DNA from: Micromonospora sp. WMMD1082 | GTDB taxonomy: Bacteria; Actinomycetota; Actinomycetes; Mycobacteriales; Micromonosporaceae | NCBI RefSeq assembly: GCF_029626175.1 | Contig: NZ_JARUBM010000002.1 | Coordinates: 7,234,501-7,298,500, forward strand | Direction: 5' to 3' | DNA: 64,000 bases | Shown here: in pieces, positions 1 to 7,328 of the stretch | Numbering within the stretch: the stretch's first letter is position 1 | Layout: each line of letters opens with the position of its first letter | The notes under the pieces: generated by a model | Told to the model about the DNA's origin: nothing | Seen by the model: only the letters and a program-made list of their open reading frames with translations | Database searches by the model: none | Translations under genes and position numbers: made by a program

Positions 1-542
1 CGTCGCAGGCGCTCGACCTCGGCGAAGCCAGCCCGCGTCAGTCGCTCGGAGAACTCGTCGACGGGCCAGCGATAGGCGGTCACGACCCTGTGGTCGAAGG
101 CCGCGACCTCCTCGCCGTCGAAGAGACCGAGCACCAACGGTGCGCCCGGGGCCATGGCGCGCCGGAACTCGGCGAGCACGCCGTCGATATCGTGCGGCGG
201 TAGGTGGATCAACGAGTACCAGGCCAGGATGCCGGCGACGGAGTGGTCGGCGACGGCGAGCGTCCGCATCGACCCGAGGTGGTACCTCCCGCCCGGGTGG
301 GTCGCCCGCGCGTGGGCGATGAACTCGGGAACCATGTCGATACCCGTCGCGTCGACGCCCAGCGACCGAAGGTAATCGGTGATATGGCCGGGCCCGCAGC
401 CCAGATCGAGCACCGTGCCGGGCCGGCCCGCCAGGTGCCGCCCGATGAAGGCGAGGTCGTCGGCGTGCACCTGCCGGCTCGAACCGAACAGCTCGATGTA
501 GAGTTCCGCGACGGACGCGTACGCCTGCCGGACCTGCGCCAT
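1..542 (-). CDS. Class I SAM-dependent methyltransferase (3' end outside window)
   Basis: The frame reads open from an ATG at 542 down to the left edge of the window, so the C-terminus is missing. About 60 residues in is LDLGCGPGHITDYL, the glycine-rich motif I that binds S-adenosylmethionine in class I methyltransferases. GIDMVPEFI follows, with the acidic residue that normally contacts the ribose. Later WYSLIHLPP and LVLGLF fit motifs II and III of small UbiE/Methyltransf_11 enzymes. The substrate cannot be read from the sequence. The gene points the same way as the AHSA1/ArsR module to its right but is separated from it by a 67-bp gap, so shared transcription is only possible. Confidence 0.85.
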   Translation of the reverse strand, partial: MAQVRQAYASVAELYIELFGSSRQVHADDLAFIGRHLAGRPGTVLDLGCGPGHITDYLRSLGVDATGIDMVPEFIAHARATHPGGRYHLGSMRTLAVADHSVAGILAWYSLIHLPPHDIDGVLAEFRRAMAPGAPLVLGLFDGEEVAAFDHRVVTAYRWPVDEFSERLTRAGFAEVERLR

Positions 543-609
543 GCTCACCGGGCGACTGTATGGACGTTCGGATCGGCAGGGCAAGTCCGCGCCGACGCAG
601 TGTGGCGAG

Positions 610-966
610 TCAGGGCAACGGGACGACGTAGGAGTCGACGCGGGCGATGAGCCCGCCGCGGAACGTGAACAGGTCGTTGAAGGCGAAGCGGAACGGTCCG
701 TGGTCGACGCTGGTGCCGTGACCCTCGCCGGTGGCGACGACGACCGGGCCGTCCTCGTGGACACGCTGGACGTCGAGTTCGGGGCTGCCGGTGAACGCCG
801 GATTCTCGATCTCGCCGTCGAACTCCGCCTTGCCGTGGGTGGTCCGGTGGCCGTGGATGACCCACTGGATGTCGTCGGTGAGGGTCGCGAGGATTCGCGG
901 GTGGTCGCTCGTCCGGAATCCTGCAAAGTACTCCGCGACGAGGTGGCGCTGGGTCGTCTGGGTCAT
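610..966 (-). CDS. SnoaL/NTF2-like polyketide-cyclase-fold protein
   Basis: This 118-residue protein has the size and pattern of SnoaL-like (NTF2 fold) proteins. It starts with an N-terminal helix containing LVAEYFAGFRTSDHPRI, then DDIQWVIHG, and ends in strands ending FTFRGGLIARVDSYV, the usual closing strand of this fold. Members are small-molecule isomerases, hydrolases or binding proteins; no substrate can be assigned here. The ATG at 966 overlaps the stop of the upstream AHSA1 gene by four bases, so the two are almost certainly co-translated behind the ArsR regulator. A longer in-frame extension to 1473 exists but runs antisense-like through the upstream genes. Confidence 0.8.
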   Translation of the reverse strand: MTQTTQRHLVAEYFAGFRTSDHPRILATLTDDIQWVIHGHRTTHGKAEFDGEIENPAFTGSPELDVQRVHEDGPVVVATGEGHGTSVDHGPFRFAFNDLFTFRGGLIARVDSYVVPLP

Positions 967-1436
967 CGTGTTCTCCGTCGTGGTCTGGCCTTGGCGTCGC
1001 GGTGCTGCAGGTGCGCGGCGAGGGCGTCGAGGATCGAGGCGAGCCCGTCGGCCGCTTGGGCCGTCCGCAGCTCGGCCGGAAGCCGACGCTGGTGGACCGT
1101 GAGATCCGTGCCGCTGCCGGCGGGGCGGACGTTGATGGTGGTGCGGAGGCCGGTGACGGGCTCGTCGAATACGAGTTCGTGCGGTGCGGCGACGCTCACG
1201 TAGACGAACCGGAGCCGGCGGGTCGCGCCGTCCGGCGCGCGGGTGTCGAGGGCGAACTCTCCACCGGGACGCAGGTCGACGATCACGGACCCCGGCGGCA
1301 CGGTGGCGTGCGAACCGCCCCAGAACGCCGCGATGCCTGCCGGCGAGGTGAGGGCGACCCAGACGCGTTCGGGTTCCGCCGGGAGGTGGCGCTTGGCGAT
1401 CAGTTCGTCGCCGCGGAGTTCTGCGCTGGCGGTCAA
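963..1436 (-). CDS. AHSA1/SRPBCC-family protein
   Basis: A 157-residue SRPBCC (Bet v1-like) protein of the Aha1 C-terminal type. The N-terminal AKRHLPAEPERVWVALTSP and then GGEFALDTRAPDG follow the family's opening helix and second strand pattern. These proteins form a hydrophobic pocket for lipophilic ligands. When they sit beside ArsR regulators they are usually part of a small stress or xenobiotic module of unknown chemistry. The start overlaps the stop of the ArsR gene by four bases (1433-1436), and its own stop overlaps the SnoaL-like gene, giving a tightly coupled three-gene operon. The basic, arginine-rich tail looks disordered. Confidence 0.85.
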   Translation of the reverse strand: MTASAELRGDELIAKRHLPAEPERVWVALTSPAGIAAFWGGSHATVPPGSVIVDLRPGGEFALDTRAPDGATRRLRFVYVSVAAPHELVFDEPVTGLRTTINVRPAGSGTDLTVHQRRLPAELRTAQAADGLASILDALAAHLQHRDAKARPRRRTR

Positions 1437-1783
1437 CGGGTCGCTCCTCGATCCTCGGCGAGGTGCTGCTCAAGGGCGTCGAGCCGGTCGTCCCAGGCGC
1501 GACGCTGGTCGTCGATCCACGTGCCGAGCCGCGACAACTGGTCGACCCGGAGCCGGCAGGGGCGCCTGGTGCCCTCGCGCCGCTGCTCGACGAGGCCGCA
1601 CCGCCGCAGGACGCCCACGTGGTGGGAGATCGCCTGGGGAGTCAGGTCGAACGGTGCGGCGAGTCCTCCCACCGTCGCGTCGCCCCGCGCGAGACGCATC
1701 ACCAGGGCGCGACGGACGGGGTCGCCGAGGGCAGCGAAGGCCGAGTCGAGGTCCGGCCCGGGTGCGACGAGCAAGGGTGGCAT
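1433..1783 (-). CDS. ArsR-family winged-helix repressor
   Basis: This 116-residue protein is an ArsR-type regulator. ALGDPVRRALVMRLARGDATV leads into a winged helix whose recognition helix is in LTPQAISHHVGVLRRCGLV. The wing follows in QRREGTRRPCRL. It lacks an obvious CxC metal site, so it is more like the metal-independent ArsR proteins paired with AHSA1 genes. It is the first gene of a three-gene minus-strand operon. A CGCAAA-N6-TTTGCG inverted repeat lies 14 bp upstream of its ATG and is the natural candidate for autoregulation. Confidence 0.9.
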   Translation of the reverse strand: MPPLLVAPGPDLDSAFAALGDPVRRALVMRLARGDATVGGLAAPFDLTPQAISHHVGVLRRCGLVEQRREGTRRPCRLRVDQLSRLGTWIDDQRRAWDDRLDALEQHLAEDRGATR

Positions 1784-1796
1784 GGGACCACCCTAA

Positions 1797-1814
1797 CGCA
1801 AACACATATTTGCG
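1797..1814. promoter_or_regulatory. Candidate operator of the ArsR-AHSA1 operon
   Basis: CGCAAA at 1797-1802 and TTTGCG at 1809-1814 form a perfect 6-bp inverted repeat with a 6-bp AT-rich spacer. It sits just upstream of the ArsR start at 1783 and overlaps the expected promoter. The position and symmetry fit an ArsR dimer site. No binding consensus is proven. Confidence 0.5.
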
Positions 1815-1888
1815 CAAGCAGCTGTTTTCGGATTGCGGCCCGCCGGGCGATGACCGGTCCTACCGAGAGGTGGGACTATCGTTCTGGC

Positions 1889-2386
1889 GTGCACATCCGC
1901 TTTGACGTCCCCGCCGATCCCACCTACCCGGGCCGTGTGGCCGCCGCGCTCAGCAGCGATCGGCTACGCACGTACGGATATGTCGGTGCGGTGCTGGCCG
2001 CGGTCGGGGCGATCGGTCTCGCCGTCTCGCGGGGGTCCGCGTGGGGCGAGCAGATCTCGCCGCTGTGGCTGGCGATGATCATGGGTGGCCTGCTGGCGAT
2101 GCTGTACTGGCCGTGGGTGCGGTGGCGCGCCCGGCGCCGCTCCGGCGGCTACGCCGTCGAGGGCCACTACGACATCACCGACGACAACATCACGATGCGC
2201 AGCGGCTCGGAGTCCGGCGGCATCGCCTGGGACGGGGTCACCCAGGTCAGGGACACTTCCGAGTTCTGGATCGTGTACGTCGGCCGGGAGCCGGCGACCG
2301 TGATCCCGCGCCGCCTGATGTCCACCGAGGACGACGAGACGCTGCGGGCCTATCTGGCCAAGCGTGGGCTGCTCCAGACTCGGTGA
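1889..2386 (+). CDS. YcxB-like membrane protein
   Basis: From the GTG at 1889 this gives 165 residues. Two hydrophobic segments (around residues 30-45 and 55-75) are followed by a soluble tail reading GHYDITDDNITMRSGSES..IAWDGVTQV. That tail matches the YcxB-like C-terminal domain, a PH-like fold in which a polar strand is followed by the W-D/E loop and PRRLM. Function is unknown in this family. The open frame extends upstream to 1463 but that part lies antisense to the ArsR gene, so I place the start at the GTG. It is divergent from the ArsR operon across about 105 bp. Confidence 0.7.
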   Translation: MHIRFDVPADPTYPGRVAAALSSDRLRTYGYVGAVLAAVGAIGLAVSRGSAWGEQISPLWLAMIMGGLLAMLYWPWVRWRARRRSGGYAVEGHYDITDDNITMRSGSESGGIAWDGVTQVRDTSEFWIVYVGREPATVIPRRLMSTEDDETLRAYLAKRGLLQTR

Positions 2387-2442
2387 GCCAGCCCGCTGAT
2401 GGCGCTGCCCCCGTCCTGGGCTGGCTCGACTAGGTTGGCCGG

Positions 2443-3105
2443 GTGGACGTTCAGGTGTTGGAGGGGTCGTTCGTCGAGGTGCCCGACGCGGGGGCCACGG
2501 GCATGGTGCGCCGTGCGTTTGGTGAGTTCGTCGGTCCTGGGGGCGAGCTGGCGTCGTACGCGTTCGGCTGGACCACCGGGTCCGATCCGCACGTGGGCCG
2601 GCTGTCGATCGGGATCGGCGTCGGCAATCCGGGCGGCGGTACTTTCCACGCGGTGGTGTTCCACCACCAGGACGGCCACGCGTTCTCGCTGACCGACGAG
2701 CCGTTCGAGCAGGTGCCGCAGGGTGGCCCGGACCTGACCGCGGAGCAGGCCCGCGCCCACGAGGACCTGCCGTTCGTGTGGTGGGTCGCCGACCACGTCA
2801 TGGAACGGGACCGACGCGCGTGGTGGATGCGGCACTGGCTCCTGGGTACCCAGTGCATCCAGACCGCCGAGGTCTTCGAACGCCGCGAGCCCATCCTGCT
2901 GGTCGGCCACGACGCCGTCGACGAGCTGTGGCACCTCTTCGGCACCACGGGTGCGGACAGCGGCACCGGAAAGATCGGGCACCTCCATCACGCGGTGGAC
3001 GAAGATCCCACCTTGATCGACGTACTCGACATGCCGCCCGGCCACACCGCGAAGCGCAGCCGGCCCGCGGCGCCCTGGACCCGCGACCTGCGCCACCCAG
3101 CCTGA
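2443..3105 (+). CDS. Hypothetical protein
   Basis: A 220-residue soluble protein starting at a GTG, with good high-GC codon bias throughout. I do not recognise the family. Visible features are a beta-rich N-terminal half (GRLSIGIGVGNPGGGTFHAVVF), a tryptophan cluster around DLPFVWWVADHVMERDRRAWW, and a histidine-rich GKIGHLHHAVDEDP near the C-terminus. There is no signal peptide or membrane segment. The gene follows the YcxB-like gene by 56 bp on the same strand and could share its transcript. Confidence 0.6.
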   Translation: MDVQVLEGSFVEVPDAGATGMVRRAFGEFVGPGGELASYAFGWTTGSDPHVGRLSIGIGVGNPGGGTFHAVVFHHQDGHAFSLTDEPFEQVPQGGPDLTAEQARAHEDLPFVWWVADHVMERDRRAWWMRHWLLGTQCIQTAEVFERREPILLVGHDAVDELWHLFGTTGADSGTGKIGHLHHAVDEDPTLIDVLDMPPGHTAKRSRPAAPWTRDLRHPA

Positions 3106-3266
3106 CCGTCCTCGCAGGGTCGCTCTCGGTCACGCCCCACCGGTCACCGAGCGCCCTCCAGCCTGGCTGGTTCGCCGTCCCGGCGGGTCGTGCGCGAACT
3201 CGATGGTGCCGTAACGGCGACCTGGCTACCCTGCTCGCGTTGTTGATCCCACAGTTAGGAGCCGAA

Positions 3267-3323
3267 ATGCGCCTCGCGATGGTCGCGGTACCCGTTTCGC
3301 CGCGAGAGCACGCCGCGCACTGA
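3267..3323 (+). CDS. Upstream ORF / candidate leader peptide of the MFS gene
   Basis: An 18-codon ORF, MRLAMVAVPVSPREHAAH, starts at ATG 3267 with AGGAG at 3257-3261 at ideal spacing, and ends at TGA 3323. It lies 96 bp upstream of the MFS transporter, in a stretch that otherwise holds no gene. A stable hairpin (3331-3352) follows directly. Bases 3303-3311 inside the ORF can pair with 3357-3366, and 3359-3366 can instead pair with the transporter's own ribosome site (3408-3415). This is the arrangement of a translational attenuator. That it is translated is inference. Confidence 0.45.
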   Translation: MRLAMVAVPVSPREHAAH

Positions 3324-3330
3324 TCGTTTC

Positions 3331-3415
3331 CCGCCGGTGATCGTACCGGCGGTGCGGTGCTCCTCGCCGCGGAGCGGTTTCCCTGCCGACCGCTTCCTTC
3401 CTAGGCTCGAGGAGC
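3331..3415 (+). promoter_or_regulatory. Candidate translational attenuator before the MFS gene
   Basis: Three pairings are visible. CCGCCGGT (3331-3338) and ACCGGCGG (3345-3352) form a perfect 8-bp hairpin. GCTCCTCG (3359-3366) is exactly complementary to CGAGGAGC (3408-3415), which contains the Shine-Dalgarno of the TTG start at 3420. CGAG/AGCAC in the upstream ORF (3303-3311) can pair with GTGCT-c-CTCG (3357-3366), competing with the previous pairing. A ribosome's position on the upstream ORF could therefore decide whether the ribosome site is free. Confidence 0.4.
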
Positions 3416-3419
3416 TCTC

Positions 3420-4625
3420 TTGCGTGCCCCTGTACCCGCGCGTCTGGGCGCGGAATTCACCAAACTGTGGACCGCCTCGGCGGTATCGAACATCGGCGAC
3501 GGTGTCGCCATGGCCGCCGGCCCCCTGCTGGTCGCCTCCGTCAGCGACAACCCGGCCCTCATCGCCGGCGGCGCGTTCGCCCAGCAGCTGCCCTGGCTGC
3601 TGTTCGCTCTGCTCAGCGGCGCCTACGTCGACCGGCTCGACCGGCGCCAGCTGGTCGTGGTCGTCAACCTGGTACGTGCCGCCGCCCTGGCCGGGTTGTC
3701 GGCCACCATCGCGACCGAGACCGTCACCGTGCCCGTCATCTACACGGCGCTTTTCCTCCTCGGTACCGGAGAGACCCTGGCGGACACCGCGATGGGCGCC
3801 CTACTCCCCTCGGTGGTCGCATCCGAGAAGCTGCCCAGCGCCAACGCCCGGCTCTACGCAAGCTTCACCATCGGCAACCAGTTCGTCGCCAAACCGTTGG
3901 GCGCGTGGCTGTTCGTCGTCTCCGCCGCCGTACCGTTCGGGCTCAACGCGGTCACGTTCACTGTGGCCGCAGCCCTGATCGCGGGCATCCGACCGGTTTC
4001 CGCACCGGCGCAACCCCGGCCGCGCGTCTCGCTGCGCCGTGAGATCGGCGCCGGTGTGCGGTGGCTGTGGCAGCATCCGCTGCTGCGGACCCTCGCCACC
4101 ACCATGGGCCTAGCCAACATCGCGTTCGGCGCCGCGTTCGCCGTGTTCGTTCTCTACTGCCAGCAACGACTGCACCTGTCGGACATCGGCTACGGCTTCC
4201 TGCTGACCGCCTTCGCCGTCGGCGGCCTGTTCGGTACGATCGTCGCCGCTACGCTCACCCGAGCCTTCGGCAGCACCACACTGCTCCGCGCCGGCCTGGT
4301 CATCGAGATCGTCACGCACGTGACGCTGGCAATCACGACGACACCCTGGGTGGCCGCGGTCATCCTGGTCGCCTTCAGCATCCACGCCATGGTCTGGGGC
4401 ATCACCGTCGCCTCCATCCGGCAGCGGACCGTGCCCGAACACCTGCGCGGTCGGGTCGGCAGCGTGTACGCGCTGCTGGACCTCGGCGGCGCCGCGCTGG
4501 GCTCTCTCCTCGGCGGCCTGTTCGCCAGCGTCTGGAAGATCACCACACCGTTCTGGATCGCCGCCGTGATGATGACTGCGGTAACCGCCCTCGCCTGGCA
4601 CCGGTTACGCGAGGCAACCGCCTGA
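3420..4625 (+). CDS. MFS efflux transporter, macrolide-efflux (MefA/Cmr-like) type
   Basis: This 401-residue membrane protein has the twelve-helix layout of the major facilitator superfamily. The opening FTKLWTASAVSNIGDGVAMAAGPLL and the loop AYVDRLDRRQLVVVVN (a variant of motif A, G-x3-D-R-x-x-R-R) are typical of the MefA/Cmr/EntS branch. TVPEHLRGRVGSVYALLD in the second half is the matching C-domain loop. Such proteins export drugs such as macrolides or other hydrophobic compounds; the substrate here is unknown. I use the TTG start because GAGGAG lies five bases upstream and because the preceding leader contains a short ORF that could control it. It ends at a strong hairpin terminator. Confidence 0.85.
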   Translation: MRAPVPARLGAEFTKLWTASAVSNIGDGVAMAAGPLLVASVSDNPALIAGGAFAQQLPWLLFALLSGAYVDRLDRRQLVVVVNLVRAAALAGLSATIATETVTVPVIYTALFLLGTGETLADTAMGALLPSVVASEKLPSANARLYASFTIGNQFVAKPLGAWLFVVSAAVPFGLNAVTFTVAAALIAGIRPVSAPAQPRPRVSLRREIGAGVRWLWQHPLLRTLATTMGLANIAFGAAFAVFVLYCQQRLHLSDIGYGFLLTAFAVGGLFGTIVAATLTRAFGSTTLLRAGLVIEIVTHVTLAITTTPWVAAVILVAFSIHAMVWGITVASIRQRTVPEHLRGRVGSVYALLDLGGAALGSLLGGLFASVWKITTPFWIAAVMMTAVTALAWHRLREATA

Positions 4626-4629
4626 CCAC

Positions 4630-4678
4630 CGCACCCGGCCCCGAACGGCAGGAACCCGGGGCGTTCGGGCCGGGTGCG
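4630..4678. terminator. Bidirectional hairpin between convergent genes
   Basis: CGCACCCGGCCCCGAACG (4630-4647) pairs with CGTTCGGGCCGGGTGCG (4662-4678) with one bulged C. It lies in the gap between the convergent MFS and VOC genes. There is no U-run, as is usual for actinobacterial terminators. Confidence 0.7.
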
Positions 4679-4737
4679 CAGGCGGCCCGCGCTCGCGGTG
4701 AGCCGGCCGAGTAGGTGCGCCCAGCCGGGTCAACGAC

Positions 4738-5457
4738 TCAGCGGAGCGCCGCGGCGAGGTCGGCGGCGTTCTCGAAGGCGGGTGCCGCTCTCTCGGTCTC
4801 GTCCGGACCCAGCACCACGCGATCGGCGCGGGCCAGCAGCTCGGCTGCGGTCGTCGTGTCCTGCAACGTCACGGCCAGCTCGGCGCGGTAGACGAGGGCC
4901 TCCACCTGCTCGACGGGATCGTCATCGGGTCGCGGACGGGCCAGTGCGCTGTCGAGTATCCGGGCGGCCTGTGCGACGTCGCCTTTGGAGTCAGCCAACA
5001 CCACAGCGTTCGCCAGGACCTTCGCCAGCCGCCCGGCGGGCGTGGTCGCCGGCCCGGCAGCAGGGGCGCCGCTTTCCGTGATGCGGATCCAGTTGCCGCC
5101 CGGGTCGATGACGCTGAACCCACCCAGCCCGTCGTTGTTCTTCCGCGCCCTCGGTCGCGTCATTCGCGGCGTTCCCGAGACCAGCACCTTGCCGTACGCG
5201 GCGCGCATGCCCGCCGCGAACTCCCGGTGCAGTTTGCTGATGTCGGGGGTCAGGACCAGGCAGGAGCCGTAGGACTGCGCCGGATCGAACCCTGCCATCT
5301 CGAAGAAGTGCAGGTTCAGGTCCTCACGCTGCAACGCCACGTGGGGATTGGGCTTGCGTTGCTGGTAGGTGGTCCGGAAGCCGAGCACCTCGTAGAACGT
5401 GCGGATGTCGTCGATGGAGGCGCAGGGCAGCAGGGGGATGGTCACCTCGTTGGCCAT
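4738..5457 (-). CDS. VOC-family protein with TPR-like C-terminal extension
   Basis: The first ~125 residues form one vicinal-oxygen-chelate module. It opens IPLLPCASIDDIRTFYEVLGF, continues with NLHFFEM, and closes FSVIDPGGNWIRI, the signature of glyoxalase/bleomycin-resistance proteins. The remaining ~110 residues are alanine-rich helices (VLANAVVLADSKGDVAQAARILDSAL) that look like one to three TPR-type repeats. Single-module VOC proteins are ~120-130 residues, so the tail is extra. Bleomycin-resistance-like binding is possible, but the family is too broad to assign a substrate. The gene is alone on the minus strand, with the ArsR-AHSA1 pair divergent to its right. Confidence 0.75.
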   Translation of the reverse strand: MANEVTIPLLPCASIDDIRTFYEVLGFRTTYQQRKPNPHVALQREDLNLHFFEMAGFDPAQSYGSCLVLTPDISKLHREFAAGMRAAYGKVLVSGTPRMTRPRARKNNDGLGGFSVIDPGGNWIRITESGAPAAGPATTPAGRLAKVLANAVVLADSKGDVAQAARILDSALARPRPDDDPVEQVEALVYRAELAVTLQDTTTAAELLARADRVVLGPDETERAAPAFENAADLAAALR

Positions 5458-5572
5458 GCCTTCTTCCTAGGCGTTCAGGGCTGCCCACCGCACATGAAAA
5501 CAGCCGATCGTCCCCCTACCGCTCAGCTGATCGACCGATGGGTCGATGCGTCCGACAAGCCCTGAGCACCTC

Positions 5573-5601
5573 TTGACAACGTACAACCGATTGGTTGTAT
5601 A
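5573..5601 (+). promoter_or_regulatory. Promoter of the second ArsR-AHSA1 pair
   Basis: TTGACA at 5573-5578 is followed 17 bases later by TGTATA at 5596-5601 (TATATT at 5598 is an alternative). The predicted transcription start falls at or a few bases before the GTG at 5610, so the ArsR message is probably leaderless. No ribosome site is visible before that GTG. Confidence 0.6.
5582..5599. promoter_or_regulatory. ArsR operator: perfect 7-4-7 inverted repeat
   Basis: TACAACC (5582-5588), gatt, GGTTGTA (5593-5599) is a perfect palindrome. It covers the promoter spacer and the -10 region. A bound ArsR dimer here would block RNA polymerase, which fits classical autorepression. Confidence 0.7.
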
Positions 5602-5609
5602 TTTGTCTC

Positions 5610-5960
5610 GTGAGCGAGGAGAGCGAGAAGAGTGAGGACCGGGCGGACGCCCTGTTCCACGCGCTCGCCGACCGCACGCGGCGCGACATCCTGCGGCGCG
5701 TGCTGGCCGGGGAGCACTCCGTCTCCGCGCTCGCGGCGAAGTACGACATGAGCTTCGCCGCCGTACAGAAGCACGTCGCCGTGCTGGAGAGGGCCGGCCT
5801 GCTGACCAAGCGACGCAGTGGTCGCGAGCAGTTGGCCACCGGCGACGTCGCGGCGGTGCGGTCGGTGGCGTCCATGCTCACCGAGCTCGAACAGGTCTGG
5901 CGTGGCCGCATCGCCCGCATCGACCTACTCATCGCGTCCGAACCCAACCAGGAGGACTGA
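5610..5960 (+). CDS. ArsR-family winged-helix repressor
   Basis: From the GTG at 5610 the protein is 116 residues. ALADRTRRDILRRVLAGEHSV, SALAAKYDMSFAAVQKHVAVL and the wing LLTKRRSGREQLA are the standard ArsR winged helix. No metal-binding cysteines are seen. It belongs to the group that controls SRPBCC genes in cis. I prefer this start to an in-frame TTG at 5595 because 5595 lies inside the -10 region and operator. The downstream SRPBCC gene begins three bases after the stop, with AGGAGG inside the ArsR 3' end, so the two are co-translated. Confidence 0.9.
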   Translation: MSEESEKSEDRADALFHALADRTRRDILRRVLAGEHSVSALAAKYDMSFAAVQKHVAVLERAGLLTKRRSGREQLATGDVAAVRSVASMLTELEQVWRGRIARIDLLIASEPNQED

Positions 5961-5963
5961 ACC

Positions 5964-6449
5964 ATGCCCGTGACCGACGTTCAGCAGGATCTCGACAACC
6001 TGACCCTGACCATCACCGCGGAGTTCGCCGCGCCGGTGGAGCGGGTCTGGCAGGTCTACGCCGACCCTCGCCAACTGGAAAAAGTGTGGGGACCGCCGAC
6101 CTACCCGGCGACGGTGGTCGAGCACGACCTCACGCCCGGCGGCCGGGTGACCTACTACATGACCGGCCCGGAGGGCGACAAGTTCGCCGGCTACTGGCTG
6201 GTCACCGCGGTGGAGGAGCCCAGCAGCTTCTCCTTCGACGACGGCTTCGCCGATCTGGACTTCACCCCGAACCCGAACATGCCGGTCTCCAAGAACGTCT
6301 ACTCCTTCACCGAACACGACGGCGGCACCCGCGCCACCTACGTGGGCCGGTACGAATCGGCCGAGGCACTCCAGCAGGTGCTGGACATGGGTGTCGTGGA
6401 GGGCACCTCGTCGGCGATCAACCAGATCGACGACCTGCTCGCCTCCTGA
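5964..6449 (+). CDS. AHSA1/SRPBCC-family protein
   Basis: A 161-residue SRPBCC protein of the AHSA1 type. The opening LTLTITAEFAAPVERVWQVYADPRQLEKVWGPP is the family hallmark. TPGGRVTYYMTGPEGDKFAG forms the middle strands and a C-terminal helix ends INQIDDLLAS. It is the partner of the ArsR gene just upstream and should be expressed only when that repressor leaves its operator. The ligand is unknown. It is only broadly similar to the AHSA1 protein at 963-1436, and the gene order differs (regulator first in both, but an extra SnoaL-like gene in the other). Confidence 0.85.
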   Translation: MPVTDVQQDLDNLTLTITAEFAAPVERVWQVYADPRQLEKVWGPPTYPATVVEHDLTPGGRVTYYMTGPEGDKFAGYWLVTAVEEPSSFSFDDGFADLDFTPNPNMPVSKNVYSFTEHDGGTRATYVGRYESAEALQQVLDMGVVEGTSSAINQIDDLLAS

Positions 6450-6458
6450 CCGGCAAGC

Positions 6459-6483
6459 GACCGGGGCCGCTACGGCCCCGGTC
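6459..6483. terminator. Hairpin terminator between convergent genes
   Basis: GACCGGGGCCG and CGGCCCCGGTC form a perfect 11-bp stem with a 3-base loop. It separates the AHSA1 gene from the convergent phosphatase gene and overlaps the latter's stop codon. Confidence 0.7.
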
Positions 6484-7303
6484 AGGCCGGCTCCACCGGC
6501 GACGGTCGGGCCTCGCCGAGGTCGGTGCAGTGTGCGATCGTCGCGTCGTCCGGCCGCACCGCGTGCCGGGCCTCCGCCCGACGGACACGATGGATGATCT
6601 CGTCGGGCCCGCTCGACGCCAGCACGGCCATCACCGCTGGCCAGTCCGCAAGCCCGAACCGGTCCACGATGCGGCTGGCGCCGTTGCTGAGCAGGGCGGC
6701 CCCGGTCAGCTCGGAGATCGGGCAGCCACCGGTGAGCGCCTCGTCCGCCGCGCGGGGGTCGTCCTTGGCCACCCAGAAGCCACCCGGCCGGTTCCGGTTC
6801 GCGCGCAGGTCCCGCAGGAGCCGGCGGTACTCGTCGCCGCCCTCGGCGACCGCCTCGATCGCGGACTGGTACGACCGACTGATGACCACCTCCCGGGGGT
6901 CGGAGACGACCAGCGGCGCGGCGTCCGCCCGGTCGAGCACGACGACCGAGTCACCGAGCACCAGATACTCGACGACACCGTCGGCCACCCGCAGCATGGC
7001 CACGGTCGCCGACGGGCTGATCGGGTCGGTGACGTCGCAGGTGTCCCGGTGCGCGTCCGTCACCTCGGCGATGGCCTCGGCGAGCAGCGCCGGCAGGCTG
7101 CGGCCCCGCACGAGCGACAGCAGGCCGAGGAGACTGCCGCCCAGCCGGTAGGCGTACCAGGCCACCCCGTGCCGGCAGATCGCTTCCGCGCCGGAGAAGC
7201 CGCCGGCGCCGTCGACCAGCACCGCCGCCGTCGGTACGGCACCAGCGAAGTCCTCGTTCACCCGGCCGGGCCGCGCGGCAACGCTCGTCATCGTCACCCG
7301 CAT
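6482..7303 (-). CDS. PP2C-family serine/threonine phosphatase-like protein
   Basis: 273 residues from the ATG at 7303. RPGRVNEDFAG (residues 11-21), AVLVDGAGG (27-35) and later SPSATVAMLRV and YLVLGDS match the conserved metal-binding and core motifs of PP2C phosphatases; the D-G pair in the second motif coordinates the metals. The C-terminal half (ELTGAALLSNGASRIVDRFG) continues the fold. It is probably a cytosolic Ser/Thr phosphatase, without attached sensor domains. The target is unknown. The frame extends 24 codons further upstream but that arginine-rich stretch overlaps the HxlR gene's coding end, so the internal ATG is preferred. Confidence 0.75.
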   Translation of the reverse strand: MRVTMTSVAARPGRVNEDFAGAVPTAAVLVDGAGGFSGAEAICRHGVAWYAYRLGGSLLGLLSLVRGRSLPALLAEAIAEVTDAHRDTCDVTDPISPSATVAMLRVADGVVEYLVLGDSVVVLDRADAAPLVVSDPREVVISRSYQSAIEAVAEGGDEYRRLLRDLRANRNRPGGFWVAKDDPRAADEALTGGCPISELTGAALLSNGASRIVDRFGLADWPAVMAVLASSGPDEIIHRVRRAEARHAVRPDDATIAHCTDLGEARPSPVEPA

Positions 7304-7328
7304 GTCCGGCCGCCGCCCGTCCCGCCGG

